Shown piece by piece: positions 45,452-55,055 of a stretch of DNA of 64,000 nt; positions within the stretch are counted from its first letter, which is position 1; each line of letters starts with the position of its first letter. The notes under the pieces were generated by a model. The model did no database searches and had not been told where the DNA came from. It worked only from the letters and a program-made list of their open reading frames with translations. Source of the DNA: Acanthococcus lagerstroemiae (lineage: Eukaryota > Arthropoda > Insecta > Hemiptera > Eriococcidae); NCBI GenBank assembly GCA_031841125.1, contig CM063110.1, positions 57,573,946 to 57,637,945 on the forward strand, given 5' to 3'. Both the position numbers and the translations under genes were made by a program.

Positions 45452-45829
45452 CAGGGTTGCCACTATTTTTCAGGATTGGTTTTCCCTGACTTTTCCCGGT
45501 TTTCCAGGCCAACTTTTCCAATTTTCCCTGACTTTTTTTACAGGATTCCGAGAAGTCCAGAGGGAGGAGAGTCACAGAAATTTTTTACAATACAGATTTA
45601 AAAAAAATCGCTATCGAGAAGAAGAAGGTACAGAGATGGAATTTATGTAATATTTTTCAATATTATAGACTATTTCATTTGCGAATAGATTATCATTATT
45701 CTTATGTTATGATAAAAAAAGTTTTACTCTGATAAAATACAAACTCGTTTGTTATTTTCAGAAAATTTCCCTGACTTAAATGAAAATTCCCTGACTTTTC
45801 CCTGGCTGACCCAGAAAGTGGCAACCCTG
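45452..45829 (+). mobile_element. hAT-like MITE with CCCTGACTTTTCC repeats
   Basis: CAGGGTTGCCACT (45452-45464) and AGTGGCAACCCTG (45817-45829) are perfect 13-bp inverted ends. GTGTA flanks both sides (45447-45451 and 45830-45834), a perfect 5-bp duplication. Repeats of TTCCCTGACTTTTCCC fill both subterminal regions. It is 378 bp and non-autonomous. Confidence 0.88.
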
Positions 45830-45837
45830 GTGTACGG

Positions 45838-46800
45838 ATCTGCCGAACACCTACACCTACTGACTTCGACAAGTTTTCCATGTTCGTGTTTCGTCTCTTC
45901 ATTCAAACTGACGGCAGTTAAAACTCCAAACGTAGATTCATTACGTTCGTAGAATCGATTTTGTCAACTTCTATCTTCTCGCGAACAAAGTTTTGCCCCA
46001 GCTATCTATAATGCCCGTAAATCGAACATCGTTAATGTAATTAGCGAAGCGCGTTAACTCCTTCCAGCACAATTTTACAGAGAAACCAAACAACAACCTC
46101 GTAAGGTGGGTATAAAGTTACTCCGGAATAGAATATTTTCAACTCATCGTGCATCGTTGGCGGCGATAGGAGACAAGTAGGTTACTGGGTAATTCGCTTT
46201 TTCAACTTGCGTGGATTCCCCACCCACGTGCCACTAAGCAGCTAAAAGCTACTGAGACGATTATTAGTTCCAATAACCGCGTGTACGTTTACGTGAAAAT
46301 CACAATGCAGTAAGACTGCGAACTCGGGGTATGTTCTTCACGTACGCTCTCTTTTAATAAAGGAAGCAATTTATACGCGTGAAGCATGCATCTTTGTGAT
46401 ACATCTTCCAGCGACGATAATTTAATTGGGACTTTTTGTCCCCGTACGAATTGGACCGAGCATACAGTTTCATTTACTCCGAGCGATATTACGTATAATC
46501 GCGCACGTATTCAGTCAACGAGTGTAATTAAACTATACACCTTTTCATTTGTATTCTCATATTGCAGCTTTCATCCGCGTACCCTACGCTATAGCTTTGG
46601 AGGATAAGATATTCGAAATTTTTGAAAATGTTGCACTCCTGTTTTCCTCGTTTCAGTAACGGGGAAAAATTTTTAAAAAGAGCTCGTTTCCGGATTCAGA
46701 GCAGAAATGAAGAATAAACTAGAACATCGAGCAACACTGAAATCCGACATTTTACACTTCATTATTGTTCCGGAATGTACTGTGCTCCATAAATGCAGTG
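45838..46800. other. No gene seen
   Basis: Unique-looking DNA without supported features. Confidence 0.45.
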
Positions 46801-46832
46801 GTCTTTGGTCAAACTTCAAAATTCTCCGATCA

Positions 46833-47800
46833 ACATTAGCAGCGTTTACTGTCCTCCTGGTGTTGTAGCTAACCAGGATGAGTTTGAAAAGCTCTTTGCA
46901 TTATGAGAGAAAGGCAATCAGTCAGACCAAAAGTTCCACCATTGTCCCAAACAGCGCACTTCCTGGTGAGCACATGTCAACGAAAGGCCCGATTTTTGGA
47001 CTTCTTCATTCTTCTTCTAAGTACCATGCCCGTTGCCGGACATAGGCGGATCGCGGTTTCTGACGCCCAACTTTCCTGGCAGGGTTCGTCGGGGTAGTTT
47101 GCCATTGCTTTTCCCATGGTTTCTTGCGTTAGTGTTTTTCTTCTCCGTGCCGAAGAGTGTGCAGCCGCAGTTCGCTTAAAAGACACGTGTTTCACGACGT
47201 TGAACAAGCTGCCTACGACATGCACATTGCACACGCACAGTACCAATCTTTCTGATCTGGTGGTAACATGCCATGCGAGTGCAATGCACTGTTCAATCGA
47301 ACTGGCGGGGTACAGGGCTCGTTATCTTCCCACCTCAATTGATACTGTAGTCGCGCTGTCCGCAAGGATATTGGTGGAGGGTAGTCAAATATCACTAGCT
47401 TTCCGGCGTTGGTGGAACTCGAACCCGAGATGCAGGGATTGCGGAACGAGCTCCTTAACCACAGAGCGACTACTTCTTCATTAGAAGCGAAATATCCAAT
47501 CAGATCCTTGATATAACCTGGAGTCGACTTATCATCAGATCATTTACCCATTGTGCATCAACAGCAAGGCTACCTGCGTCAAACACACCCCTCGGCAAAC
47601 CAATAAATCAACCAACTGGGAGCAGTACCGAGAGTACGTAGCCGAGCGGGTTAAACTCGGAGAACCAATAAAATCACCGAGACAACTTGACATAGCAACA
47701 GAGCGCTTCATCAGGATCATCACTGATGCTGCCAAAATACCTACAAGATACTCTGAGCTGAAATCAAAGGTGGCTGCCTTCCCAGCTCGCCAGCTGAGAT
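46833..47800 (+). pseudogene. LINE APE endonuclease, interrupted by SINE-like DNA
   Basis: INISSVYCPPGVVANQDEFE (46833-46892) is an APE endonuclease segment. LSSDHLPIVHQQ (about 47526-47560) is the conserved SDHLP end of the same domain. It is followed by the linker TNWEQYREYVAERVKLGE (47605-47660) and SPRQLDIATERFIRIITDAA that precedes RT in these elements. The middle of the endonuclease is missing and replaced by unrelated DNA (about 46915-47490). No RT follows; family-B repeat DNA does. Confidence 0.7.
47345..47483 (-). repeat. tRNA-derived SINE head
   Basis: On the minus strand TCGCTCTGTGGTTAAGGAGC (box A, plus 47450-47470) and, about 36 nt later, GGGTTCGAGTTCCA (box B, plus 47413-47428) reproduce the internal RNA polymerase III promoter of a tRNA. 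A cloverleaf is not intact enough for a functional tRNA. The body downstream on the minus strand (to about 46930) includes GGAAAAGCAATGGCAAACTA, a phrase reminiscent of SINE bodies. Confidence 0.65.
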
Positions 47801-47984
47801 CAGGCTCGTCGCAAGTGGTACAGAATACATCACCTTCGGGTTATGAAGCCAAGTTCTTACTGCTACGCCACAGAGCCACCACCATTCAGCTACTGGCCTC
47901 CACATCAACCACGAGAACAAGAGGACTAGAACGTACTTATTCCTTGTACATATTAAGTCGCAATACCCGTGATATTGTCTGGAA

Positions 47985-48261
47985 GGGAAAAAATAGTCTG
48001 ACCGCTGCACGGAAGAACATCGTGCTATGGATATGTCATCTAGACTACCACGTTGACGCGCATACCCACATTCTAAATCCTTCTTTAGTCGTCCATTCTC
48101 GGCGTCGCTCGGCATTCTCCGTGTGGGCCAGTCGAAATGTGATGAAACAAACGGCCGCATAAAGAGGAATACGCAACTACATCACAATGGTAACGTTTTC
48201 CTGCGGAACGTTTTTTGCGGAATTCGTCTCTCTCGAGTGCCGAGCCATTAAACTTATCCAT
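47985..48261 (+). repeat. Interspersed repeat, family B, copy 2
   Basis: Same orientation and landmarks as 23125-23426. Some 15-20% of positions differ by eye. Confidence 0.8.
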
Positions 48262-48307
48262 GTAAGAAATTGAGTAAATACCAATGGGTAGTTCTCAACA
48301 AAAGCGT

Positions 48308-48773
48308 CCCGGGAAGAAAGAGGCTACCAACCAATTTTTCCATTTCTCCCTTCTTCCACTTTTTCTGTGATAATGGCCTCTTTCTTCCCCATATGCAATA
48401 ACTTCACATGCTTTTGCTACGTATGTAAGACTCGCGTGTTACCGCTTGGCTCAAACAGTCTTATCTTCTCTGTGGCATCGCGGAGGCAGCCTTTTATTCC
48501 GATCGAGGTTTGTAATCGGTTCAGTACGAACTGAAGCTCGACGGAGAATACGTCGACGTTCTCGCTTAATCATATTGTAGTAAAATTTATGTTCATTGAA
48601 TTAATCCCAAACGTTGTCATTAACTTTGGTTTTCGAGAATTCAATAAACTGCACGAGCTAACAGCTGAACCTGGATCCTATTCAATTTTCACAAGAAGTA
48701 CGAACTTACACATATTACCAACCTTAACTGAATATTAAACGAATAAATGTAGTTAGCCTCTTTCTTTCCCGGG
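48308..48773. mobile_element. MITE with CCCGGGAAGAAAGAGGCTA ends
   Basis: CCCGGGAAGAAAGAGGCTA (48308-48326) is mirrored by TAGCCTCTTTCTTTCCCGGG (48754-48773) with a one-base gap. A third internal GCCTCTTTCTTCCCC lies at about 48378. No target duplication is clear. Confidence 0.7.
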
Positions 48774-49649
48774 TTCTTCAAATACTTCCAAAAAATTATT
48801 TTATTCAAACATCAACCAATGACTATACACATACATAATCGCGAACTTCAAGTACAGGTCTGATCCATTTGCCGAAAACCCAATGTACAGCTTCGCTGTC
48901 CGGATGTCATGTTGGCCGGCGAGGATGTCATTTAATTAAAATAGTTAATCGATACCGACCGAGCGAGATGAGAAATAGGAAATAATTACCCGTCAGAATC
49001 GATTAAGTCTTGATGGATTCTCCCAGCGCCTGGTAAATACAGGGAAACTGATATCCCCCTGTAATGGGAGAAATGTTAGATAAGCTAAGCTTAACAAGCC
49101 ACGAATTTTCACCCCAGACGTCAAATTATATAATAGGAGAGCGAGAGCAGCCACGCCGGGGGAGAAAACGAAACGTCCTTCCTTATTCCGCATTCGAAGA
49201 AGAGCAATGATTTTGTTTATTAATAACACAACGGTAATAATGGCGACTGGCGATGTCAGCTTTATTAAAGGCATTGTCGGCCCGAAGGTTGTCGGCGACC
49301 GAACCTTTGTTAGAATGTGTTTATAGCCATACATATACATATATATAGGTCTGTATGTGTATTTGTCTGTGCACCAACGTGTCCGCAAATCCCGTTGTAA
49401 TGCATCTTCGCAACCCGACATGAAATGGCAGAATAGCACGGCTGTCTTCGGGTGTACACTTTAATGGAACTAGCGGATTTAATTCGACCTGGTTTACTAT
49501 AATATAATGGGAAATTACATTTTGCACCCTTAGAATGTACAGATAAGCGAATCCTTGTTTCGCCGTTTCGATCTATTATCTATCCTATGTACACAGGTTT
49601 CTATTGACTGGGATGAACTTACGAGGTTCGTTTTCCAACACTCTGCATG
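48774..49649. other. No gene; unique DNA
   Basis: The minus-strand open frame at 48993-49439 has no domain. 48950-49320 mixes TAAT words and CpG-rich blocks like other possible regulatory stretches. Confidence 0.4.
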
Positions 49650-50352
49650 CTAGTCCAGGCAAATTAGGCGAAAAAACGGCTACAAAAGGGAAAAATTCGG
49701 AGGAGATGAAACTTGGCACATACCTCGGGTATACCATGTCAAACAACACACTAAAAGACCGGGCCTCTCCAACGTCGGCATTTTCCGCTATCTTGGAAAA
49801 ATGGTGGCGCTTTGCTATTTTTCGGTTATATCTCCGCTAATTTCCATTTTATGAAAAAAAGCTTTAGACAAAATCGAAAGAAGCCTAAAAACCATATCAT
49901 GTATGTTCTTGCACGTGTTTCAGTAGAATGGCTGGATTTCGAGTGATGAGGGTTATACAAGATGCATTCTGCTACTCACAGTGTTGTGCTGCCGAATGCT
50001 CTATTTCGGGAGATATGACTCACCTATACAGTTAAAAATAGTCTTATCCGAAGCGCTATTGAACGTTGGAAGACCCTCCACCCCTCATCCTCTAATCGAA
50101 GTCGCATCCACATTTCAATACTGACAATGAATGTACTTCACTCAAAAATTACATTGATATACTTTTTAGTCTTCCTTCCGATTTCATTTGAAGCTTTTTT
50201 TCATGAAATTGACGATTTAGCGCCGCCAGTCTTCCAAAATAATGGAAAATGTCACCGTCGGAGAGGATGCGAAGACGGTGTACTTAATATATGAGCCAAA
50301 CTCCATCTCCTCTGGATTTTTTTAGTTTTGTTTCCCAATTTGCCTGGATTAT
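49650..50352. mobile_element. Foldback-type element with 210-250-bp inverted arms
   Basis: CTAGTCCAGGCAAATTAGG at 49650 is mirrored by CCAATTTGCCTGGATTATA at the right end, and the arms (49650-49905, 50145-50352) pair throughout. Shared words include GAGGAGATG, TTGGAAAA.TGG.GGCGC and ATGAAAAAAAGCTT. No coding capacity. One end of another copy is at 44828-44900. Confidence 0.75.
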
Positions 50353-51189
50353 ACTTATCACCAAGAAGTATTTTTTCATCAATTCCAAGTGCATTATAAC
50401 GAGTCAAATGGAAGTGCATGCGAGTCTCAACGTGTCTCAATGGGCGATACAATTTTAATGATAGTAATTTAAAGCGATTCATAATCACACGGAGCCCTAA
50501 TGGAATCTGTTACGATCTCTGGAACTGTAGGTATACATTCTCTCAAGACTTATCCATGCCTTTTATTACGTATTATGTAACTGCGGGTGACTAGACACAC
50601 TTTACGTGGACAATCCTAATTTATAGCATAAACAGAGGAAAGGGGCAGGTAGGCCGGACCCACCCTGAAAATCCACCAGTTCAAGTCTTGTCCACAAACA
50701 AAGAAAACTTGAATACAGAGCATCTAAACATCTGAGCCTGTTTGAATGTGAGTGAAGAGACAGCGCGGCCGGCTGTGGGGGACCTGAATTCCAGGCGAGT
50801 GTTCACGGAGCGCGAACCTCGGTCAGTAGGAAACCCCATGGTGAACCTTCCGGTTGCGGCACGGCGAAATGGGGGCTCGGGCCCGGCCCATAAAGCGTCC
50901 CTCCAGCCACTGATGTGATACTCAGAAAGGTAGTTTCCGGGGCCGGGAGTGCGTTGTCATAGGGACCACTTTGGCATGCGTGCGACGTCATACGTCCCAC
51001 CACACCAATACCAGAATCCTGAACGCAAATGCAAGATGCGAATTCGGAGAAAATTGAATTACATGAAAAGGAATAAGAAGAAAAATCATTGATATCCACA
51101 TCATCAAAAATTCTCTTTTATGGTCATACTGTGACGACCGTCGCCATCTGAGGCTGAGTGATTTAAGCAAACCTTCTAACCCTGAGACA
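50353..51189. other. GC-rich block, unidentified
   Basis: 50750-51010 is distinctly GC-rich (GGGCCCGGCCC, CCGGGGCCGGG) and resembles the leader of a non-LTR element in composition. I recognise no protein in it. Confidence 0.35.
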
Positions 51190-52210
51190 TTTTGCCGACA
51201 AAGGTCCGGGTATTTATCTAGATTATCAAGTCCTTAGAGTCTTTGATCAAGATCCTGGCGAAACGACTGTCCGAGGAATATAAGAAAAGCCTACGCGGAT
51301 TGTTGAGTTTGATGTGTTAAATGACACCAAGTACAAAAAGTATGACTATACGTGGCGGATCCAAGGGGGGTATGGGGTACATGCCCCCACCCCCCTTGGT
51401 TGAAATTTTTAATGAAATAATAGGAGAAAGGGAATAAAAATGATGAATTATACACTCATTACACGCCACGAATGTATAATAACGCATCTATATATTCGTC
51501 ATTATGCATCCCACATTAGATAAAATATTTTCCCGGGAGCACCCCCACCCTCTGCCAATGTAAAAGCAACAGCTAATCAATATGCATCGCCGCTACTGTA
51601 CCCCCTTCTCACCTTTTTCTAAATCCGCGCCTGCTATTCGGCTTAATTCGTCGATGCTGAAGCCAAAGCTCTAGTTAATGAGTTTAAATCAAAACTGCGT
51701 AGTCCTGCTCAACTGTTATCAGGAATAGAGGGATCTTCGACCAATTCGACAGATCCTGCTCAAGGACTAGCTGGTGCTGTTTCTTTTCTAGAGCAAGCAC
51801 TGATACTTCCGTTAAAAGAGAGAAGACACATTAAGAGTAGTAACGAGAAGAGAACGAAGGGTGACAACCTAACCAACTCAAACGAAACTACTAGGGTATA
51901 CTACGGGAAGTCCGAGGCTGACAAGGAATCAGAAATTCTACCAAAGTTGCTGGAGACGAAGTTTAGGATAACTATAACCGGTCGCAAGGTTATGAACATC
52001 AACATTCTTGAGAGTGATGAATTACTTGAGAAGTTCAAAGTGAGTGACACTCATAGTAGAGCGAAGTTCGAGGCTAAGAAACTGACCCATGGTATGATTT
52101 ATGGCATGTTTGTCTTGGGCACGCATAGCTCCAATATCTCTGGAAGTTGTAGTCTCGATAGCAACTTAGGGCGGAACGTTTGTATGCACTTGCAAAGATT
52201 GTATCTTTGA
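51190..52210 (+). pseudogene. Unrecognised reading frame split by a MITE
   Basis: From about 51180 the plus strand reads LRHFADKGPGIYLDYQVLRV, a TAA (near 51282), then EKPTRIVEFDVLNDTKYKKY up to 51349. After the MITE a frame is open for 188 codons (51647-52210) with FVDAEAKALVNEFKSKLRSP, AGAVSFLEQALILPLKERRH and SDELLEKFKVSDTHSRAKFE. Both parts look like ordinary charged protein. There is no signal peptide or membrane segment. I cannot assign a family; it could be a transposon or virus-derived protein or a host pseudogene. Confidence 0.4.
51350..51632 (+). mobile_element. MITE with GTGGCGGATCC ends
   Basis: ACGTGGCGGATCCA (51350) and, inward from 51632, AGGCGCGGATTTA are similar ends. Flanks GACTAT and GCTATT share CTAT. 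It is a 283-bp AT-rich non-autonomous element with CCCCC/GGGGG blocks inside the ends, in the style of hAT-like MITEs common in arthropods. Confidence 0.6.
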
Positions 52211-52230
52211 TACCACCCCCCCCCACCCTT

Positions 52231-53150
52231 AAATTTTGTTGCGTTGTAAAATTTGTTACCTTTCGATTTATTTGATTTGCTTACATTCTGACAGTTCCGA
52301 ATTATTATTATTATTATTATTAAGATGGATTTTCATTTACTAGAAAACTAAGGAAAAGAAATTGTATTTATTGTGTTCGGTTGTTTATTTTTAAATAATT
52401 CTTCCTGATCTATTTTTTATAATTTGTTTTGTCTGTTACATTGTAAGTATTAGTTCAGCATTGAAAGTTGATAGATTTTACATTGACAAAATAGTGAAAC
52501 GAAGGCTGTTTAGTTCTAAGTAATTATATGCATAAATTTATCTTTACTTTTTTTTTTATTATTTGTTTTTAATAATTTTGCTACTTTTAGTTCATTTTAT
52601 TTGCTCATCGTGTGTCTCATGCACACTTGGCCTAAGTGACATTCTGACGAAAAATGAGTTAAATACAAATTCTTACAGATTTCGATGCCCTCTAGCGGGC
52701 TACACTCGCAAATGACGAATTACTTCCTTTTTTAGCCCGTTACCCGGCGTAAACCATTTGAGCCACGTGTATAACAACGTTATTTATAATTTTCAAATCG
52801 CACTTCTGAAGAAAAAAAATGCTGGAAAATGAAGCAAAATAGATTGTAATTGTGTTCTGCCTTGTCCCTTACATTGTAAGTATTAGTTCAAAATTGAAAT
52901 CTGATACATTTTATGTTGACAAAATAATGAAACGAAGGCTGTTTAGCTCTACATGATTATAAATATCTTTACCCTCCCCCCTTTAAATTTTGTTACCTTT
53001 TAGTTTATTTCATTTGCTTGCATTCGGTCAGTTCCAAATTATTACTAGACGAATTTTCCTGTGCTGGAAAACGAAGCAAAATAAATTATAACTGTGTTCT
53101 GTTGTTTATTTTTAAATAATCTTTGTAATCTACTTACTCTATTTCATTTT
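52231..53150 (+). repeat. Degenerate tandem array of two alternating blocks
   Basis: Block X (ending AAAACGAAG...AATAAATT..., GTTGTTTATTTTTAAATAAT) occurs at about 52249-52400, as a partial copy at 52800-52870, and at 52986-53120. Block Y (ATTGTAAGTATTAGTTCA...AAACGAAGGCTGTTTAG...CTTTAC) occurs at 52440-52545 and 52873-52972. The order X-Y-X-Y-X implies successive tandem duplication. Confidence 0.75.
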
Positions 53151-53433
53151 TAAACAGACATATTAAAAGAATTATTTCATCCACTGTCTTATATTCAACT
53201 CTGGAACTGATGCAAGTATTTCAGAGCCGTGTACAGACTGCAGCTGAAAAAGATATTGGGAAAATTTGTAATTCAGGGGGCCTACAGTGAATCTATCAAC
53301 TAGACAGAGGATTGACAAAACGCATACAATTATTGCCATTAGGAACATTTTTCTCGGAGTAGGATGCCCTTATAGCTTCCTGAATTTTCGAGTCTATCGA
53401 TTATTTGGCTTCTGGTTGGCCAGGCACCATTGT
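53151..53433. other. Spacer, nothing recognised
   Basis: About 280 bp of unique-looking sequence before the Penelope inverted arm. Confidence 0.5.
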
Positions 53434-53824
53434 CGTAGTTATAGTCGAGGGTAGTACACCGTATGGTGAGCCTGTTTAGTCTTGCGTTCCTATTGGTTGT
53501 CTGTGAATATGCAGTCTGTCCAATCAGTGGTTATTGTTATTGGTTGTGTGCTCTGATTTGTTGTCTGTGGTTGTGCAGTCTGTCGATTCTGTGGGTGTTA
53601 TCTTATTAGTTGGAATAAGTTCTCACTTTGAAAGTTAGTTGTTGTATTTATTAGGTTGTTTTGTTTTGGCCTTTATTATTTCTAGTTGTTCTTTTAATTT
53701 TCTTTTTCTTGTGTTGTTTTCTGTATGTAGGATTTTGTACTTTTCTGTCAATTTGTCATTGTTGTGTCCCTGGTCATTGCAGTGTTTTCCAAACAGTGAT
53801 TTGTCATCATTTAGCTTCTGTGAT
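53434..53824 (-). repeat. Inverted copy of the Penelope 3' region
   Basis: This is the reverse complement of 54494-54886 through its full ~392 bp (for example TAGTTATAGTCGAGGGTAGT, CAATCAGTGGTTATTGTTAT, CATTTAGCTTCTGTGAT). It makes the element a giant hairpin with a 670-bp loop. Confidence 0.92.
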
Positions 53825-53829
53825 CATCT

Positions 53830-54725
53830 GGACAGGAACAGACAGACAACTAGACCAATTCCTCACAGAGACAAATAGCATAAACAACAACATAAAGTTC
53901 ACAATGGAAAAAGGCAATAAGACCATCAACTACCTCGACCTTACAATACAAATAAAAGACAACAAGATACAGTACAGCATCTACAGAAAACCCACCCACA
54001 CTGACGCAATAATACCCAAAGACTCATTTCACCATCAAAAACACAAAATGGCAGCACTACACAACTACTGCCACAGAGCAGTCAACATACTAAATGACAA
54101 TAACCTCAGAACAACAGAAATTAACACAATTAAACAAATAGCAATTAACAACAAATACCAACCACAAACAGTAGACAGAATAATTAACAAACTAACACAA
54201 CCCAAAAACACAGACACCGAACCAATAACCACAAAAACAGACAAATACGCAGGAGCAATACCATTCACAGGAACACATACATACAAAATACAAAAAATCT
54301 TCAATCAATACAACATAAAACTCGGAATCAAAAACAGACCACCTCTGACCAAACAAATAAGCAATGACAAAACTGAAGCAAAGGACAGAAACAACAGCAG
54401 TGGAGTATACAGACTGGACTGTGAACACTGTGACATGACCTATATTGGAGAAACAGGCAGAAAATTCACAACCAGAATCAAAGAACACGAAAAATCACAG
54501 AAGCTAAATGATGACAAATCACTGTTTGGAAAACACTGCAATGACCAGGGACACAACAATGACAAATTAACAGAAAAGTACAAAATCCTACACACAGAAA
54601 ACAACACAAGAAAAAGAAAATTAAAAGAACAACTAAAAATAATAAAGGTAAAAACAAAACAAAACAACCTAATAAATACAACAACTAACTTCCAAAGTGA
54701 GAACTTATTCCAACTAATAACATAA
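53830..54725 (+). CDS. Penelope RT thumb and GIY-YIG endonuclease, 5'-truncated
   Basis: This is the C-terminal part of a Penelope protein. In the element it would copy RNA and cut target DNA. The RT tail shows NNNIKFTMEKGNKTINYLDL and YRKPTHTDAIIPKDSFHHQK (about 53885-54030). The endonuclease shows GVYRLDCEHCDMTYIGETGR (54404-54463): the GIY equivalent, a CxxC metal-binding pair typical of Penelope, and YIG, followed by RIKEHEK and a GKHCNDQGHN segment. The frame is open to TAA after QLIT (54723-54725). Upstream the frame runs on into the inverted arm, where it would encode an antisense peptide, so I start the real homology at about 53830. The RT fingers and palm are missing. Confidence 0.88.
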
Positions 54726-54886
54726 CACCCACGGATTGGACAGACTGCACAACCACAGAGAACAAATCAGAGTACACAACCAATAACAATAACCACTGAT
54801 TGGACAGACTGCATATTCACAGACAACCAATAGGAACGCAAGACTAAACAGGCTCACCATACGGTACTACCCTCGACTATAACTAC
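54494..54886 (+). repeat. Penelope 3' region, direct copy
   Basis: Partner of the inverted arm 53434-53824. It covers the last part of the coding region and the start of the 3' untranslated region. Confidence 0.92.
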
Positions 54887-54915
54887 AGGACCACAAGAGA
54901 CAAGCCTCATTTAGA

Positions 54916-54961
54916 GTACTCCACTGATGATGGCATAACAGCCGAAAGCGCTCTGGAATAC
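54916..54961 (+). ncRNA. Hammerhead ribozyme in Penelope 3' region
   Basis: Stem I strand GTACTCCA (54916-54923) is followed by the core CTGATGA (54924-54930), stem II GGC-ATAACA-GCC (54932-54943), the core GAAA (54944-54947), a stem III of AGC/GCT with no loop (54947-54952), the cleavage C (54953), and stem I return strand TGGAATAC (54954-54961). Stem I pairs at seven of eight positions. One extra T (54931) precedes stem II. Type I hammerheads are known in the terminal repeats of Penelope elements. A palindromic, loop-less stem III would require two RNAs to pair, as in dimeric hammerheads. Confidence 0.82.
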
Positions 54962-55055
54962 AGAAGAAGGAAAAGTGAATTGGCACACCCTACAAAAGGA
55001 ATATTACCAAGTTCACTCACACTCCAAAATGGACACTAAAAAAAAAAAAAAAAAA

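Larger units (their letters stand above)
53434..55055 (+). mobile_element. Penelope-like element, 5'-truncated, with inverted arm
   Basis: It comprises an inverted terminal copy (53434-53824), a coding part (about 53830-54725), a 3' untranslated region with a hammerhead ribozyme (54916-54961), and a terminal A-run (55038-55055). Terminal sequence shared with a second copy at 61559-62000 confirms the element's 3' half. Confidence 0.9.

Noticed and set aside
48993..49439. 148-codon minus-strand frame
   Set aside because: The composition is not protein-like across its length and I recognise no motif.
54065..54684. Hydrophobic open frames on the minus strand
   Set aside because: They are antisense to the Penelope coding sequence and owe their length to its A-rich codon usage.
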